The notes under the pieces were generated by a model that saw nothing but the letters and a program-made list of their open reading frames with translations, was not told where the DNA came from and did not search any database. From Mycobacterium sp. 1081908.1 (GTDB lineage: Bacteria > Actinomycetota > Actinomycetes > Mycobacteriales > Mycobacteriaceae): a DNA stretch of 64,000 nt. Shown here piece by piece: positions 33,753 through 42,398 of the stretch; positions within the stretch are counted from its first letter, which is position 1, and each line of letters begins with the position of its first letter. The DNA lies in assembly GCF_001673535.1 (NCBI RefSeq), contig NZ_LZLY01000128.1:41785-105784 (forward strand), written 5' to 3'. Made by a program: the position numbers and the translations under genes.

Positions 33753-34373
33753 ATGACCGACGTGACGTACGAGAAGGACCTGACCGGCCTGGTGGTCATC
33801 GACCCCTACAACGACTTCATCTCCGAGGGCGGCAAGGTGTGGGACCGCTTGAAGGGCATCGCGGAGGCCAACCAGTGCGTCCCGCACATGCGGCAAGTGC
33901 TCGATGCCGCACGGTCGGCCGATGTCCGCGTTTTCTACGCGCTGCACCACCGCTACCGGCCCGGCGACTACGAGACGTGGACGTACATCGCGCCCATCCA
34001 GCGGGCCGCGTGGTCGCGCAAGACCTTCGAATACGGAACCTGGGGCGGTGAGCTCCACCCAGGGTTCGAGCCCCAGCCGGGCGATATCGTCGCCCAAGAG
34101 CATTGGTGTTCAAGCGGTTTCGCGAACACCGACCTGGATCTCCTGCTCAAGAGGCACGGCATCCGTCGGCTCATCATGATGGGACTCATCGCGCACACCT
34201 GCCTCGAGGCCACCGTCCGGTTCGGTGCCGAACTCGGCTACGACGTCACCGTGGTGAACGACGCGACCGCGAGCTATTCGGACACCGAGATGCGCGCCGC
34301 GCTCGAGGTCAATATCCCGAATTACGCCAGCGCCATCCTGACCGCGGACGAAGTTGTCGACGCACTGAGATAA
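33753..34373 (+). CDS. Isochorismatase-like cysteine hydrolase
   Basis: A 206-residue hydrolase with the triad of the family: Asp in VVIDPYNDFI (near residue 17-21), Lys in LLLKRHGIRRL and Cys in GLIAHTCLEATVRFGAELGYDVTVVNDATASY. It would hydrolyse an amide or enol ether, for example a nicotinamidase- or carbamoyl-type substrate; the exact one is unknown. It starts 18 bases after the cytochrome b561 stop and may be in the same transcript. Confidence 0.82.
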   Translation: MTDVTYEKDLTGLVVIDPYNDFISEGGKVWDRLKGIAEANQCVPHMRQVLDAARSADVRVFYALHHRYRPGDYETWTYIAPIQRAAWSRKTFEYGTWGGELHPGFEPQPGDIVAQEHWCSSGFANTDLDLLLKRHGIRRLIMMGLIAHTCLEATVRFGAELGYDVTVVNDATASYSDTEMRAALEVNIPNYASAILTADEVVDALR

Positions 34374-34507
34374 CGCCGCGGCGGGTATCAGCGGGGTGAT
34401 CGGGCAACGCGAGCCGGGGGCAACCGACTGACGACCTGCCTGCTCGCGCCCCGATCGGACGAATATGATCGGCACCCGACAGTGCCACGAGGGAGTGGGG
34501 AAGTTCC

Positions 34508-35401
34508 ATGCCGAACCAGCAGCAAGCCGACCGGATGACGTCGGGCAAGGGGTTCATTGCAGCGCTCGACCAGAGCGGCGGCTCGACGCCCAAGGCGCTG
34601 CGCCTTTACGGAATTCAAGAGGACGCATATTCCTCCGAGAAGGAGATGTTCGACCTCATCCACGAGATGCGTTCGCGGATCATCACCTCCCCGGCGTTCA
34701 GCGGAGACCGGGTGCTGGCGGCGATCCTGTTCGAACAGACCATGGACCGCGACATCGAGGGTGTGCCGTCGACCACCTACCTCTGGGAGACCAAGGGCGT
34801 GGTGCCCATCCTGAAAATCGACAAGGGCCTGGCGGAGGCGTCCGACGACGTCCAGCTGATGAAGCCGATGCCGGGCCTGGACGAGCTGTTGGAGCGGGCC
34901 GTGAGCAAGGGCGTCTTCGGCACCAAGGAACGGTCGGTGATCGGAGGGGCCAACGCGGCGGGCATCGCCGCGATCGTCGCCCAGCAGTTCGAGGTCGGCC
35001 ATCAGGTGCTTTCGCACGGCCTGGTGCCCATCCTCGAGCCCGAGGTCACCATCTCGATCCCGGACAAGGCCGAGGCCGAGGGCATCCTGCGCGACGAAAT
35101 CACCAAGCAACTCGAAACCGTGCCCGACGGGCAGCGCGTGATGATCAAGCTGAGCCTGCCGACCGAGGTCAACTTCTACCGTCCCCTGATCGAGCACCCG
35201 AAGGTGATGCGGGTGGTCGCGCTGTCCGGCGGCTACTCCCGCGAGGAGGCCAACGAGCTGCTGGCGAAGAACACCGGGCTGATCGCCAGCTTCAGCCGCG
35301 CGCTGACCGAGGGACTCGCGGCCGACCAGTCCGACGAGCAGTTCAACGCCACGCTGGACAAGTCGATCCAGTCGATCTACGACGCGTCCGTCGCCGGCTG
35401 A
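34508..35401 (+). CDS. Class I fructose-bisphosphate aldolase
   Basis: A 297-residue Schiff-base aldolase of the bacterial FdaB type. The phosphate/substrate region is IAALDQSGGSTPKALRLYGI, followed by AAILFEQTMDRDI, VPILKIDKGL, PILEPEVTI and the probable Schiff-base Lys in RVMIKLSLPTEVNFYRPL (about residue 212). It interconverts fructose 1,6-bisphosphate with DHAP and glyceraldehyde 3-phosphate. The ribosome site GGGGAAG precedes ATG 34508. Mycobacteria usually rely on a class II enzyme, so this is an additional aldolase. Convergent with the DUF190 gene. Confidence 0.88.
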   Translation: MPNQQQADRMTSGKGFIAALDQSGGSTPKALRLYGIQEDAYSSEKEMFDLIHEMRSRIITSPAFSGDRVLAAILFEQTMDRDIEGVPSTTYLWETKGVVPILKIDKGLAEASDDVQLMKPMPGLDELLERAVSKGVFGTKERSVIGGANAAGIAAIVAQQFEVGHQVLSHGLVPILEPEVTISIPDKAEAEGILRDEITKQLETVPDGQRVMIKLSLPTEVNFYRPLIEHPKVMRVVALSGGYSREEANELLAKNTGLIASFSRALTEGLAADQSDEQFNATLDKSIQSIYDASVAG

Positions 35402-35412
35402 CGCCCTGCCTC

Positions 35413-36489
35413 TTAATAGCGGTGGTTGGCCATGGGCGGCCCGCCCCGGCCGGCATCGCCGTCGTCCGACACCAGCGCGGGCACCATTTCGCTGGTCACC
35501 AGGCCCTCGTGCCGAGTGAGTTCGTCGACGACGTCGAAACATTCCGCGATGTTGGCCGGGGTATCGATGACGATGGTGACCGCCGGGACGCGACGCCTCA
35601 GCGACAGCAGCGTGTCCCCGTGGGGCCGGTGGTCTCCGTGGTAACCCCAGATGCCCCGCACCACGGTCGCGCCGTCCGGCGATTCACGCTGACGAAGCCG
35701 CTGGACGATCGCGCGATGAATCGGCACACCGTCGTGCAGCGCCGATTCGGAGGTGTAGACCATCAGCTTCTGCCACAGGGGCAGGCCGTGCTCGTCGACC
35801 CCCGGCAGGGCGTGCGGCCGTTCCAGTAATTCGCCGTCGCGCTTGCACACGCGGACCCGTTCGATCGTGAACATGGGCCGGCCGAGCAGCTCGCCGAGCT
35901 CGGGTAACACCCGCGCGATGCGGTCGCCGGACCCGACCGCGACGATCATCATCGGGACGTCGGCGTTGCGGCCGAAAAAGCGCCCCCGTAGCCGATGCCC
36001 GTGGATGAGGCCGTCGACACCCAGAAACACGGATGCCCCGGCAATGCGGCGCCGGTGCAGCAGATCGCAGACCGCGACGTAGGCCGGCATCCCGCGGACG
36101 CGTGCCTTTCGGCCGAGGTAGATCGTCAGCTTGACGGCCTCGCGCAAGTCGTCGGGAAGCTCCGGGAGCTCGACGTCGCGTAGCAGCCGCGCACGCTCCA
36201 GCGTGACCAGGCCGCGCTGTTTGATCGCCAGCACCGGGTCGATCAGCGCCTCGATTTTTGTGCGGGTGTCCACGGCGACGATCACCACGGGTGGGTCCTC
36301 GGATAGCGTCAGCGACTCATCGGTTCTGAGGTGGCGCCCCGTGCCGAATCCGCCGATGCCGCGCAGCACGACGCTGCTGGCGATGCCGTGCCGTTCGTAG
36401 AGATTGAGTAGCACGTCCGAGACGAAGCCCTCGCCGGTCCGCCGGCGCTCCGCCATATAGGCACTGAGCTTGAGACAGTCTTCGTCCAC
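35413..36489 (-). CDS. Triple-DUF190 domain protein
   Basis: A 358-residue protein made of three consecutive DUF190 (GlnB-like fold) units: about residues 6-102 (KLSAYMAERRRTGEGFVSDV...), 119-215 (KLTIYLGRKARVRGMPAYVAV...) and 241-335 (KLMVYTSESALHDGVPIHRAI...). Each begins with the K-L-x-x-Y strand and has the central Gly-rich GxxG loop. DUF190 proteins usually have one copy and often sit beside the CrcB fluoride exporter; no crcB is present here. Function is unknown; metabolite sensing is a guess. GTG 36489 with GGGAG five bases upstream is preferred; GTG 36534 is an alternative. Confidence 0.8.
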   Translation of the reverse strand: MDEDCLKLSAYMAERRRTGEGFVSDVLLNLYERHGIASSVVLRGIGGFGTGRHLRTDESLTLSEDPPVVIVAVDTRTKIEALIDPVLAIKQRGLVTLERARLLRDVELPELPDDLREAVKLTIYLGRKARVRGMPAYVAVCDLLHRRRIAGASVFLGVDGLIHGHRLRGRFFGRNADVPMMIVAVGSGDRIARVLPELGELLGRPMFTIERVRVCKRDGELLERPHALPGVDEHGLPLWQKLMVYTSESALHDGVPIHRAIVQRLRQRESPDGATVVRGIWGYHGDHRPHGDTLLSLRRRVPAVTIVIDTPANIAECFDVVDELTRHEGLVTSEMVPALVSDDGDAGRGGPPMANHRY

Positions 36490-36540
36490 GCCCGCTCCCG
36501 TCGCCTTGCGGGATCTTAGTTGCGGCCGCTGCACTCGTGG

Positions 36541-37128
36541 TCAGCGGGCCGTCCCGAGCGCCTCGACGATGATCCGGGTGGTGCGCTCGGCCCGGCGTCG
36601 TGAATATGACTGTGCGTCAGAGAGAATCGGGTACACCACGCCTCCCACGATGGCGTCGGCGGCCGACTCGGCGGTCGCCTCGTCGATACCGTCCGCGAGC
36701 AGCCGGCTGCGGACGCTTTCGTGCAGCGGCAGACTGAACCCGGCCCGCAATTTGGCGCCGGTTTCCGCGTGCTCCATGCCGGCGACGGTCAGGATCCGCA
36801 GCATGGCCGATCCCCGGGCTGTGGTCAGCGTTGCCGCGAGCTTGCGTACCCACCCCACCAGGTCGGCCGCCAGGTCGTGGGTGTGATCCACCGACGCGAG
36901 GATCTTGTCGGCGTCCTCCAGCATGACGTCGGCGACCAGCGCGGGACGGGTGGGCCACCACCGATAGATGGTCTGCTTGCCCACGCCCGCCCGGGCGGCG
37001 ACCGCCTCGATGGTCAAGCCGTCGAAGCCGCGTTCGAGAAGCAGTTCCCGGGTCGCGGTGACGATGGCCGTGCGCGATTTCTCGCTGCGGCGCCTCGGAT
37101 AGCTCGCCTGGGTGAGATCGGTTGGCAT
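36541..37128 (-). CDS. TetR family transcriptional regulator
   Basis: A 195-residue repressor. HTH: IVTATRELLLERGFDGLTIEAVAARAGVGKQTIYRWWPTRPALVADVML (about residues 22-70), followed by a C-terminal TetR ligand domain. It is divergent from the fused FadE / thiolase-like / DUF35 operon, with a strong palindrome in the gap. The same operator sequence occurs before the acyl-CoA synthetase at 52.2 kb, so it probably controls both. It may be cotranscribed with the downstream DUF190 gene. Confidence 0.87.
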   Translation of the reverse strand: MPTDLTQASYPRRRSEKSRTAIVTATRELLLERGFDGLTIEAVAARAGVGKQTIYRWWPTRPALVADVMLEDADKILASVDHTHDLAADLVGWVRKLAATLTTARGSAMLRILTVAGMEHAETGAKLRAGFSLPLHESVRSRLLADGIDEATAESAADAIVGGVVYPILSDAQSYSRRRAERTTRIIVEALGTAR

Positions 37129-37215
37129 CTAAGTGATCCTCATCTCCCCAGGTCTCTCCGGTCGCCCGCCGGCCTGTGCCCGCTTTACATATCCTGACCC
37201 GCCCCGTAGTCTGCC

Positions 37216-37239
37216 ACAAGACGAGACGGTTCGTCTTGT
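37216..37239. promoter_or_regulatory. TetR operator, site 1 of a shared pair
   Basis: Perfect nine-base arms ACAAGACGA (37216-37224) and TCGTCTTGT (37231-37239) with spacer GACGGT. The 18-base core GACGAGACGGTTCGTCTT (37220-37237) differs at a single base from the site at 52232-52249 in front of the acyl-CoA synthetase gene. It lies between the TetR gene and the fused FadE gene. Confidence 0.75.
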
Positions 37240-37296
37240 AAAGAAAGGGCAGCGGTCTTCGATGGCGTGTCGTCTCAGCCGCGCGGGGTCGCGATC

Positions 37297-39522
37297 ATGA
37301 CCCTGGGACTGACCCCGGAGCAGCAGGCTCTCAGCGACGCCGTCGCCCAGTTCGCCGGCCGGCACGCCCCGATCGCCGCGACCCGCGACAGCTTCGACGA
37401 CCTGGCCGTGGGACGGCTTCCCGGATGGTGGGACACGCTGGTCGCCAACGGCTTTCACGCGGTGCACCTACCCGAGCGCCTCGGCGGCCAGGGCGGACGG
37501 CTGATCGACGCGGCGTGTGTGCTGGAATCGGCCGGCAAGGCGTTGCTGCCGGGCCCGCTCCTGCCGACGGTGACGGCGGGAGCCGTTGCGCTGCTGGCCG
37601 ATCCGAGTCCAACCGCGGAATCCCTGCTGCGCGACCTGGCGTCCGGCTTGCCCGCGGCGGTCGTCCTGCCGGCCGGCGGTGACTTCCAGGCGCGCGCCGA
37701 CGGCCAGCGCTTGGCGATCAGCGGCGCGTCGGACGTCACCGCGGGCATGTGTTCGGCGCGGGTGGTGCTGGTTTGCGCCCGGACCGCGGACGGCGAGGCC
37801 GTGTGGGTGGTCGTGGACACCAAAAAGCCCACGGCGGCAGTCGAATCCATGGGCGGTACCGACCTGGTGACCGATGTCGGTGTCCTGCGGCTGAACGAGT
37901 ACGACGCCGCCGAATCCGACGTGCTCGACGGGATCGACGCCGGCCGCGCCGAGTGCGTCGCCCTCGGATTGGTGGCGAGCACGACGGCCGGCATCGCGCA
38001 GTGGTGCGTCGACGCCGTCACCGCGCACCTGCGCACGCGCGAGCAGTTCGGCAAGGTGATCGGCACCTTTCAGGCCCTGCAGCACAGCGCGGCGATGCTG
38101 TTGGTCAACACGGAGTTGGCCATCGCCGCGGCGTGGGACGCGGTGCGCGCCGTGGATGAACCACTCGACCAGCACCGCCTCGCCGCGGGCGGGGCGGCGA
38201 CGATCGCCGTCTCGCCGATCCCGGACCTGGTGCTCGACGCCCTGACGATGCTCGGTGCCATCGGTTTCACCTGGGAGCATGACGTCCATCTGTACTGGCG
38301 GCGGGCCATCAGCCTGGCGGGCTCGATCGGTCCGGCCAATCGCTGGGCCCGGCGGCTGGGGGAGCTCACCCGCACCCAGACGCGCGACATGTCGGTCAAC
38401 CTGGGTGACGCGGAATCAGACTTCCGTGCCTGGGTCGCCGAAACCCTCGACGCGGCAATGCAGTTGCGCAACGACACGCCCGCACCGCACGGCGACTACC
38501 CGGACCAGGCCTCCGGGCCGCAGCGCACGTTGCTCGCGGACGCCGGCCTGATGGCGCCGCACTGGCCGGCGCCGTGGGGCGTCGATGCGGGTCCACTCAA
38601 ACAGCTCATCATCGACGAGGAGTTCGCCAAGCGGCCCGGCTTGGTGCGGCCATCGCTGAACATCGCCGAATGGATCCTGCCGTCGGTGCTGGCCGCCGCG
38701 TCAAAAGAGCTGCAGGAGAAGCTGATCCCGGCTACCCAACGCGGCGAGATCCATTGGTGCCAGCTGTTCAGCGAGCCGGGAGCGGGCTCCGACCTCGCGT
38801 CGCTGGCCACCCGGGCGACCAAGGTCGACGGCGGCTGGCGGATCAACGGCCACAAGATCTGGACGTCGTTGGCGCAGTACGCCGACCTGGGCGCGCTGCT
38901 GGCGCGCACCGACCCCGAAGCCAGCAAGCATCGCGGCATCGGTTACTTCCTCATCGACATGCGATCACCCGGGATCGAGATCCAGCCCATCAAGACGGCG
39001 ACCGGACAGGCGCACTTCAACGAGGTGTTTCTCAACGACGTCTTCGTTCCCGACGAGATGCTGCTGGGCGGTCCCACCGACGGCTGGAGCCTGGCGATCG
39101 CCACAATGGCCGAAGAGCGTTCGGCCATCAGCGGATACGTCAAGTTCGACCGGGCCGTCGCGCTCCGCCGCCTCGCCGCCCAACCCGGACCGGATCGTGA
39201 CGACGCGCTGCGTGAGCTCGGCGAACTCGACGCCTACACCAACGCCATCCGGGCGCTCGGCGTGCGGGAAACCATCCGCCTGCTCGACGGGCAGGCGTCC
39301 GGTCCGGCGTCGAGCATCGCCAAGGTGGCGATGAACGTGCTGCTGCGCCGCACCTTCGAGGCCACGCTGCAGCTGACCGGACGGGTGGCGATGGTCGACG
39401 ACACCGACGCCGCGGTCGTGGAACCCTATCTGCACTTGCCGGCCGAGCTGCTCGGTGGTGGGACGAGGGAGATCCAGCTCAACATCATCGCGCAGATGAT
39501 TCTCGGTTTACCCCGAAAGTAG
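37297..39522 (+). CDS. Two-domain fused acyl-CoA dehydrogenase (FadE34/FadE6-like architecture)
   Basis: A 741-residue protein of two complete ACAD domains. The N-terminal half (about 1-370) ends GAIGFTWEHDVHLYWRRA, like the beta-type subunits of heteromeric steroid dehydrogenases. The C-terminal half (about 380-741) has CQLFSEPGAGSDLASL, WTSLAQYADLGALLARTD and ends LLGGGTREIQLNIIAQMILGLPRK, like the alpha type. So it is a natural fusion of an alpha2beta2 pair. In M. tuberculosis such fusions (FadE34 type) act on steroid side-chain CoA esters. ATG 37297 gives the usual start; GTG 37267 is possible. The thiolase-like gene follows by 8 bases. Confidence 0.85.
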   Translation: MTLGLTPEQQALSDAVAQFAGRHAPIAATRDSFDDLAVGRLPGWWDTLVANGFHAVHLPERLGGQGGRLIDAACVLESAGKALLPGPLLPTVTAGAVALLADPSPTAESLLRDLASGLPAAVVLPAGGDFQARADGQRLAISGASDVTAGMCSARVVLVCARTADGEAVWVVVDTKKPTAAVESMGGTDLVTDVGVLRLNEYDAAESDVLDGIDAGRAECVALGLVASTTAGIAQWCVDAVTAHLRTREQFGKVIGTFQALQHSAAMLLVNTELAIAAAWDAVRAVDEPLDQHRLAAGGAATIAVSPIPDLVLDALTMLGAIGFTWEHDVHLYWRRAISLAGSIGPANRWARRLGELTRTQTRDMSVNLGDAESDFRAWVAETLDAAMQLRNDTPAPHGDYPDQASGPQRTLLADAGLMAPHWPAPWGVDAGPLKQLIIDEEFAKRPGLVRPSLNIAEWILPSVLAAASKELQEKLIPATQRGEIHWCQLFSEPGAGSDLASLATRATKVDGGWRINGHKIWTSLAQYADLGALLARTDPEASKHRGIGYFLIDMRSPGIEIQPIKTATGQAHFNEVFLNDVFVPDEMLLGGPTDGWSLAIATMAEERSAISGYVKFDRAVALRRLAAQPGPDRDDALRELGELDAYTNAIRALGVRETIRLLDGQASGPASSIAKVAMNVLLRRTFEATLQLTGRVAMVDDTDAAVVEPYLHLPAELLGGGTREIQLNIIAQMILGLPRK

Positions 39523-39530
39523 GACACCAC

Positions 39531-40739
39531 ATGGGATTACGCGGAGAGGCCGCGATCGTCGGCTACGTCGAGCTTCCGCCCGAGCGCATGGCCAAGGCCT
39601 CGCCCGCGCCGTTCGTCCTCGAGCAATGGGCCGAACTGTCCGCGGCCGCGCTCGAGGATGCCGGGCTGTCGGGCGAAGTCGTCAACGGGGTCGTGGCGTC
39701 CCACCTGGCGGAGTCCGAAATCTTTGTGCCCTCGACCATCGCCGAATACCTCGGAATCGGGGCGCGATTCGCCGAGCTGGTGGACCTCGGGGGAGCCAGC
39801 GCCGCGGCCATGGTGTGGCGCGCCGCCGCGGTGATCGAGCTCGGCATCTGCGACGCCGTCCTCTGCGCGCTGCCGGCGCGATACATCACACCGACGTCGA
39901 AGAAGAAGCCCCGGCGTCCGGTGGACGCGATGTTCTTCGGCTCGTCGAGCAACCAATACGGCTCTCCGCAGGCTGAATTCGAGATCCCGTACGGAAACCT
40001 GGGCCAGAACGGCCCGTACGGCCAGGTGGCGACGCGCTATGGGGCGGTCTACGGCTACGACGAGCGGGCGATGGCCAAGATCGTCGTCGACCAGCGGGTC
40101 AACGCCAACCACACCGATGGCGCGATCTGGAAGGACAAGCCGCTCACCGTGGAGGACGTCCTCGCCAGCCCGGTGATCGCCGACCCGCTGCACATGCTGG
40201 AGATCGTGATGCCCTGCGTCGGGGGCGCCGCCGTCGTCGTCGCGAACGCCGACATCGCCAAACGGGCGCGCCACCGTCCGGTGTGGATCAAGGGGTTCGG
40301 CGAACACGTGCCGTTCAAGACCCCGACCTACGCCGAGGACCTCTTGCACACCCCGATCGCGGCGGCCGCCGACACCGCCTTCGCGATGGCCGGGTTGGGC
40401 CGCGACGACATGGACATGGTGTCGATCTACGACTGCTACACCATCACCGTGCTGCTCTCGCTGGAGGACGCCGGTTTCTGCGAGAAGGGCACGGGGATGG
40501 AGTTCGTCGCCGATCACGACCTGACCTTCCGCGGCGACTTCCCGCTCAACACCGCCGGCGGGCAATTGGGTTTCGGCCAAGCGGGTTTGGCGGGCGGGAT
40601 GCACCACGTGTGTGACGCCGCCCGCCAGATCATGGGGCGCGCCGGCGCGGCTCAGGTCGCCGACTGCGACCGCGCCTTCGTCTCCGGCAACGGGGGGATC
40701 CTGTCCGAGCAGACGACGCTCGTCCTGCAGGGAGACTGA
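39531..40739 (+). CDS. Thiolase-like protein (Ltp2-type aldolase candidate)
   Basis: A 402-residue member of the thiolase superfamily in the lipid-transfer/SCP2-like branch. The position of the usual nucleophilic Cys reads VDLGGASAAAMVWRAA, so it cannot act as a normal thiolase. The conserved IYDCYTITVLLSLEDAGFC segment carries the Tyr used by Ltp2-type steroid aldolases. C-terminal GGQLGFGQAGLAGG supplies the pantetheine loop. It likely performs retro-aldol cleavage of a beta-hydroxyacyl-CoA together with the DUF35 protein encoded two bases downstream. ATG 39531 with AGGA upstream. Confidence 0.8.
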   Translation: MGLRGEAAIVGYVELPPERMAKASPAPFVLEQWAELSAAALEDAGLSGEVVNGVVASHLAESEIFVPSTIAEYLGIGARFAELVDLGGASAAAMVWRAAAVIELGICDAVLCALPARYITPTSKKKPRRPVDAMFFGSSSNQYGSPQAEFEIPYGNLGQNGPYGQVATRYGAVYGYDERAMAKIVVDQRVNANHTDGAIWKDKPLTVEDVLASPVIADPLHMLEIVMPCVGGAAVVVANADIAKRARHRPVWIKGFGEHVPFKTPTYAEDLLHTPIAAAADTAFAMAGLGRDDMDMVSIYDCYTITVLLSLEDAGFCEKGTGMEFVADHDLTFRGDFPLNTAGGQLGFGQAGLAGGMHHVCDAARQIMGRAGAAQVADCDRAFVSGNGGILSEQTTLVLQGD

Positions 40740-40741
40740 CG

Positions 40742-41152
40742 ATGAACTTCGATCGGCCGATGCCCGTCAAAACGCCCACCACCGCGCTGTTTTGGGACGC
40801 GCTGGCGCAGCACCGCATCGTCATCCAGTACTCGCCGTCGTCGCGGAGCTATGTGTTCTATCCGCGGGTGCGTGCCCCGCACACCCTGGCCGACGACCTG
40901 GAGTGGCGCGAGATATCCGGGATGGGAACGCTGTACTCGTTCACGGTGGCCCGCCGGCCCGTCGGCCCGCATTTCGCCGACGCCGTCCCGCAACTGCTGG
41001 CCATCGTCGAATGGGACGAGGGCCCAAGGTTTTCCACCGAGATGGTCAACGTCGACCCGGCGGACCTGCGGGTCGGGATGCGGGTGCGCCCGGTGTTCTG
41101 CGACTACCCCGGGCACGACGTCACGATGCTGCGCTACGAGCCCGCCGAGTGA
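40742..41152 (+). CDS. DUF35 OB-fold protein lacking zinc-ribbon cysteines
   Basis: A 136-residue partner protein of the ChsH2/DUF35 type. The OB-fold part is clear (ISGMGTLYSFTVARRPVGPHFADAVPQLLAIVEWDEG and LRVGMRVRPVF). The N-terminal rubredoxin-like part has lost its four Cys: where relatives have CxxC then CxxC, it reads QYSPSSRSYVFYPRVRAPHT. It should still bind the thiolase-like protein encoded just before it. ATG at 40742, two bases after the preceding stop. The following gap holds only the hairpin repeat. Confidence 0.8.
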   Translation: MNFDRPMPVKTPTTALFWDALAQHRIVIQYSPSSRSYVFYPRVRAPHTLADDLEWREISGMGTLYSFTVARRPVGPHFADAVPQLLAIVEWDEGPRFSTEMVNVDPADLRVGMRVRPVFCDYPGHDVTMLRYEPAE

Positions 41153-41166
41153 TGTCCACGCCGAAC

Positions 41167-41212
41167 GTGCGGCTGGCCGCACACTCGGCCGCCAGCGTGC
41201 GGCTGGCCGCAC
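41167..41212. repeat. Tandem 16-base hairpin repeat at a convergent junction
   Basis: GTGCGGCTGGCCGCAC at 41167-41182 and 41197-41212, 30 bases apart, each followed by ACTCGGCC. This is the reverse complement of the element at 23307-23352 with the same spacing. It fills almost the entire 73-base gap between the convergent DUF35 and sulfotransferase genes. Probably a two-way terminator. Confidence 0.75.
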
Positions 41213-41225
41213 ACTCGGCCACCAG

Positions 41226-42398
41226 CTAGCGCAGCTGCTCGGTCGGTACTCCGTAACGCTCCTGATAGGCGCTCACCCGCTCGCGCACCTCGGCGGCGTC
41301 CAGGCCGGTGTCCGACCACGTGTATCGGCCGCCCCCGCCGTCTCCGGGATGGGCGGCCAGAAAGTCTCGCATCCGCTGGGCCGCCTCGGGTTTCAGCTCG
41401 CGGCCCAGTTTCTGGTAGATGTCCTTGATCGTGGTCCAGGGGTCGCTCACGAAATCGGTGAACAGCACGTCGACCACCCGGCCGGGGGGCACCGCGCCGC
41501 TGTCGCGCAGGGCCATCCCGCGGCCGAGGCCGACGACCACCTCCTCGTAGGACTGGGCCGCGCATTCGGCGATGTTCGATTCGTCGCTGCCCATCCGTCG
41601 CAGGTGGTGGGTCAGTGCGGCGATCGACGAGATGACGTTGAGCGGATCGCGGTGGGTCTGCACGATCAGCGCGTCGGGGTATTCGGCGAGCAGCGTGTCG
41701 AGGTGCCACAGGTGCGCCGGCGATTTCAGGAGCCACTGACCGGGGACGCCGGACTGTAGGTGCTGCAGGAAGATTCGGTGGAAGCGGTAGGCACCGCCAT
41801 GGTCGGCCTCGTACAGCAGCCAGCGGTAGTAGCTCGGCAGCCGGTACTGCACCGAGAAGATCATGCTGGTGAACTCGCTGGCCGTGATGCGGACGCACTC
41901 CTGCCCGACGAGGGCCCCCATCGGGTGAAATGCCAAAAACCCCGGGATGATCTGTTCGGACAGCTCGATGCTGGCCTGCGTCTGCGCGATCCGCGGATCG
42001 GTGTGATAGGTCTCGGGCTGCGGGACCGGACACGGCGCGTCGACCTCCCAGGTCAGCGGCGCGCGCAGGTCGGGGTCCTGGGCGAGCAGGTCGTAGAGGA
42101 TCGTGGTGCCGGTGCGGGGCTGGCCGACGATGAAGATCGGCGCCGTGATCGGCTTGCGGGCGATCTCCGGATGTCGCTTGCGCCAGTCGATTACGCCGAG
42201 CCGGTTCTTCAGGGCGCGCATGACGTCGAGGTAGGCGATCTCGACGCCGATCGCCGAGAGGCGAGCCTCGTTGACCAGCCCGTCGGCGAGCCGCTCCAGC
42301 CCGGCCTGCCAGCCGTCGTCGCCGAAATCGTCACTTCCCGATTCCTCACACGCGGCGGCGATGAGCCGCTCCGGGGCGAATCGCTCCTGCAGCGTCAT
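41226..42398 (-). CDS. Sulfotransferase family protein
   Basis: A 390-residue PAPS-dependent sulfotransferase-like protein. The 5'-phosphosulfate loop is IFIVGQPRTGTTILYDLLAQDP (about residues 91-112), and the 3'-phosphate binding region is YPDALIVQTHRDPLNVISSIAAL (about 222-244). It would transfer sulfate from PAPS to a hydroxyl group of a lipid, sugar or steroid. ATG 42398 overlaps the stop of the DUF1214 gene (ATGA), so the pair is coupled. Mycobacteria have many such genes; the acceptor here is unknown. Confidence 0.85.
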   Translation of the reverse strand: MTLQERFAPERLIAAACEESGSDDFGDDGWQAGLERLADGLVNEARLSAIGVEIAYLDVMRALKNRLGVIDWRKRHPEIARKPITAPIFIVGQPRTGTTILYDLLAQDPDLRAPLTWEVDAPCPVPQPETYHTDPRIAQTQASIELSEQIIPGFLAFHPMGALVGQECVRITASEFTSMIFSVQYRLPSYYRWLLYEADHGGAYRFHRIFLQHLQSGVPGQWLLKSPAHLWHLDTLLAEYPDALIVQTHRDPLNVISSIAALTHHLRRMGSDESNIAECAAQSYEEVVVGLGRGMALRDSGAVPPGRVVDVLFTDFVSDPWTTIKDIYQKLGRELKPEAAQRMRDFLAAHPGDGGGGRYTWSDTGLDAAEVRERVSAYQERYGVPTEQLR

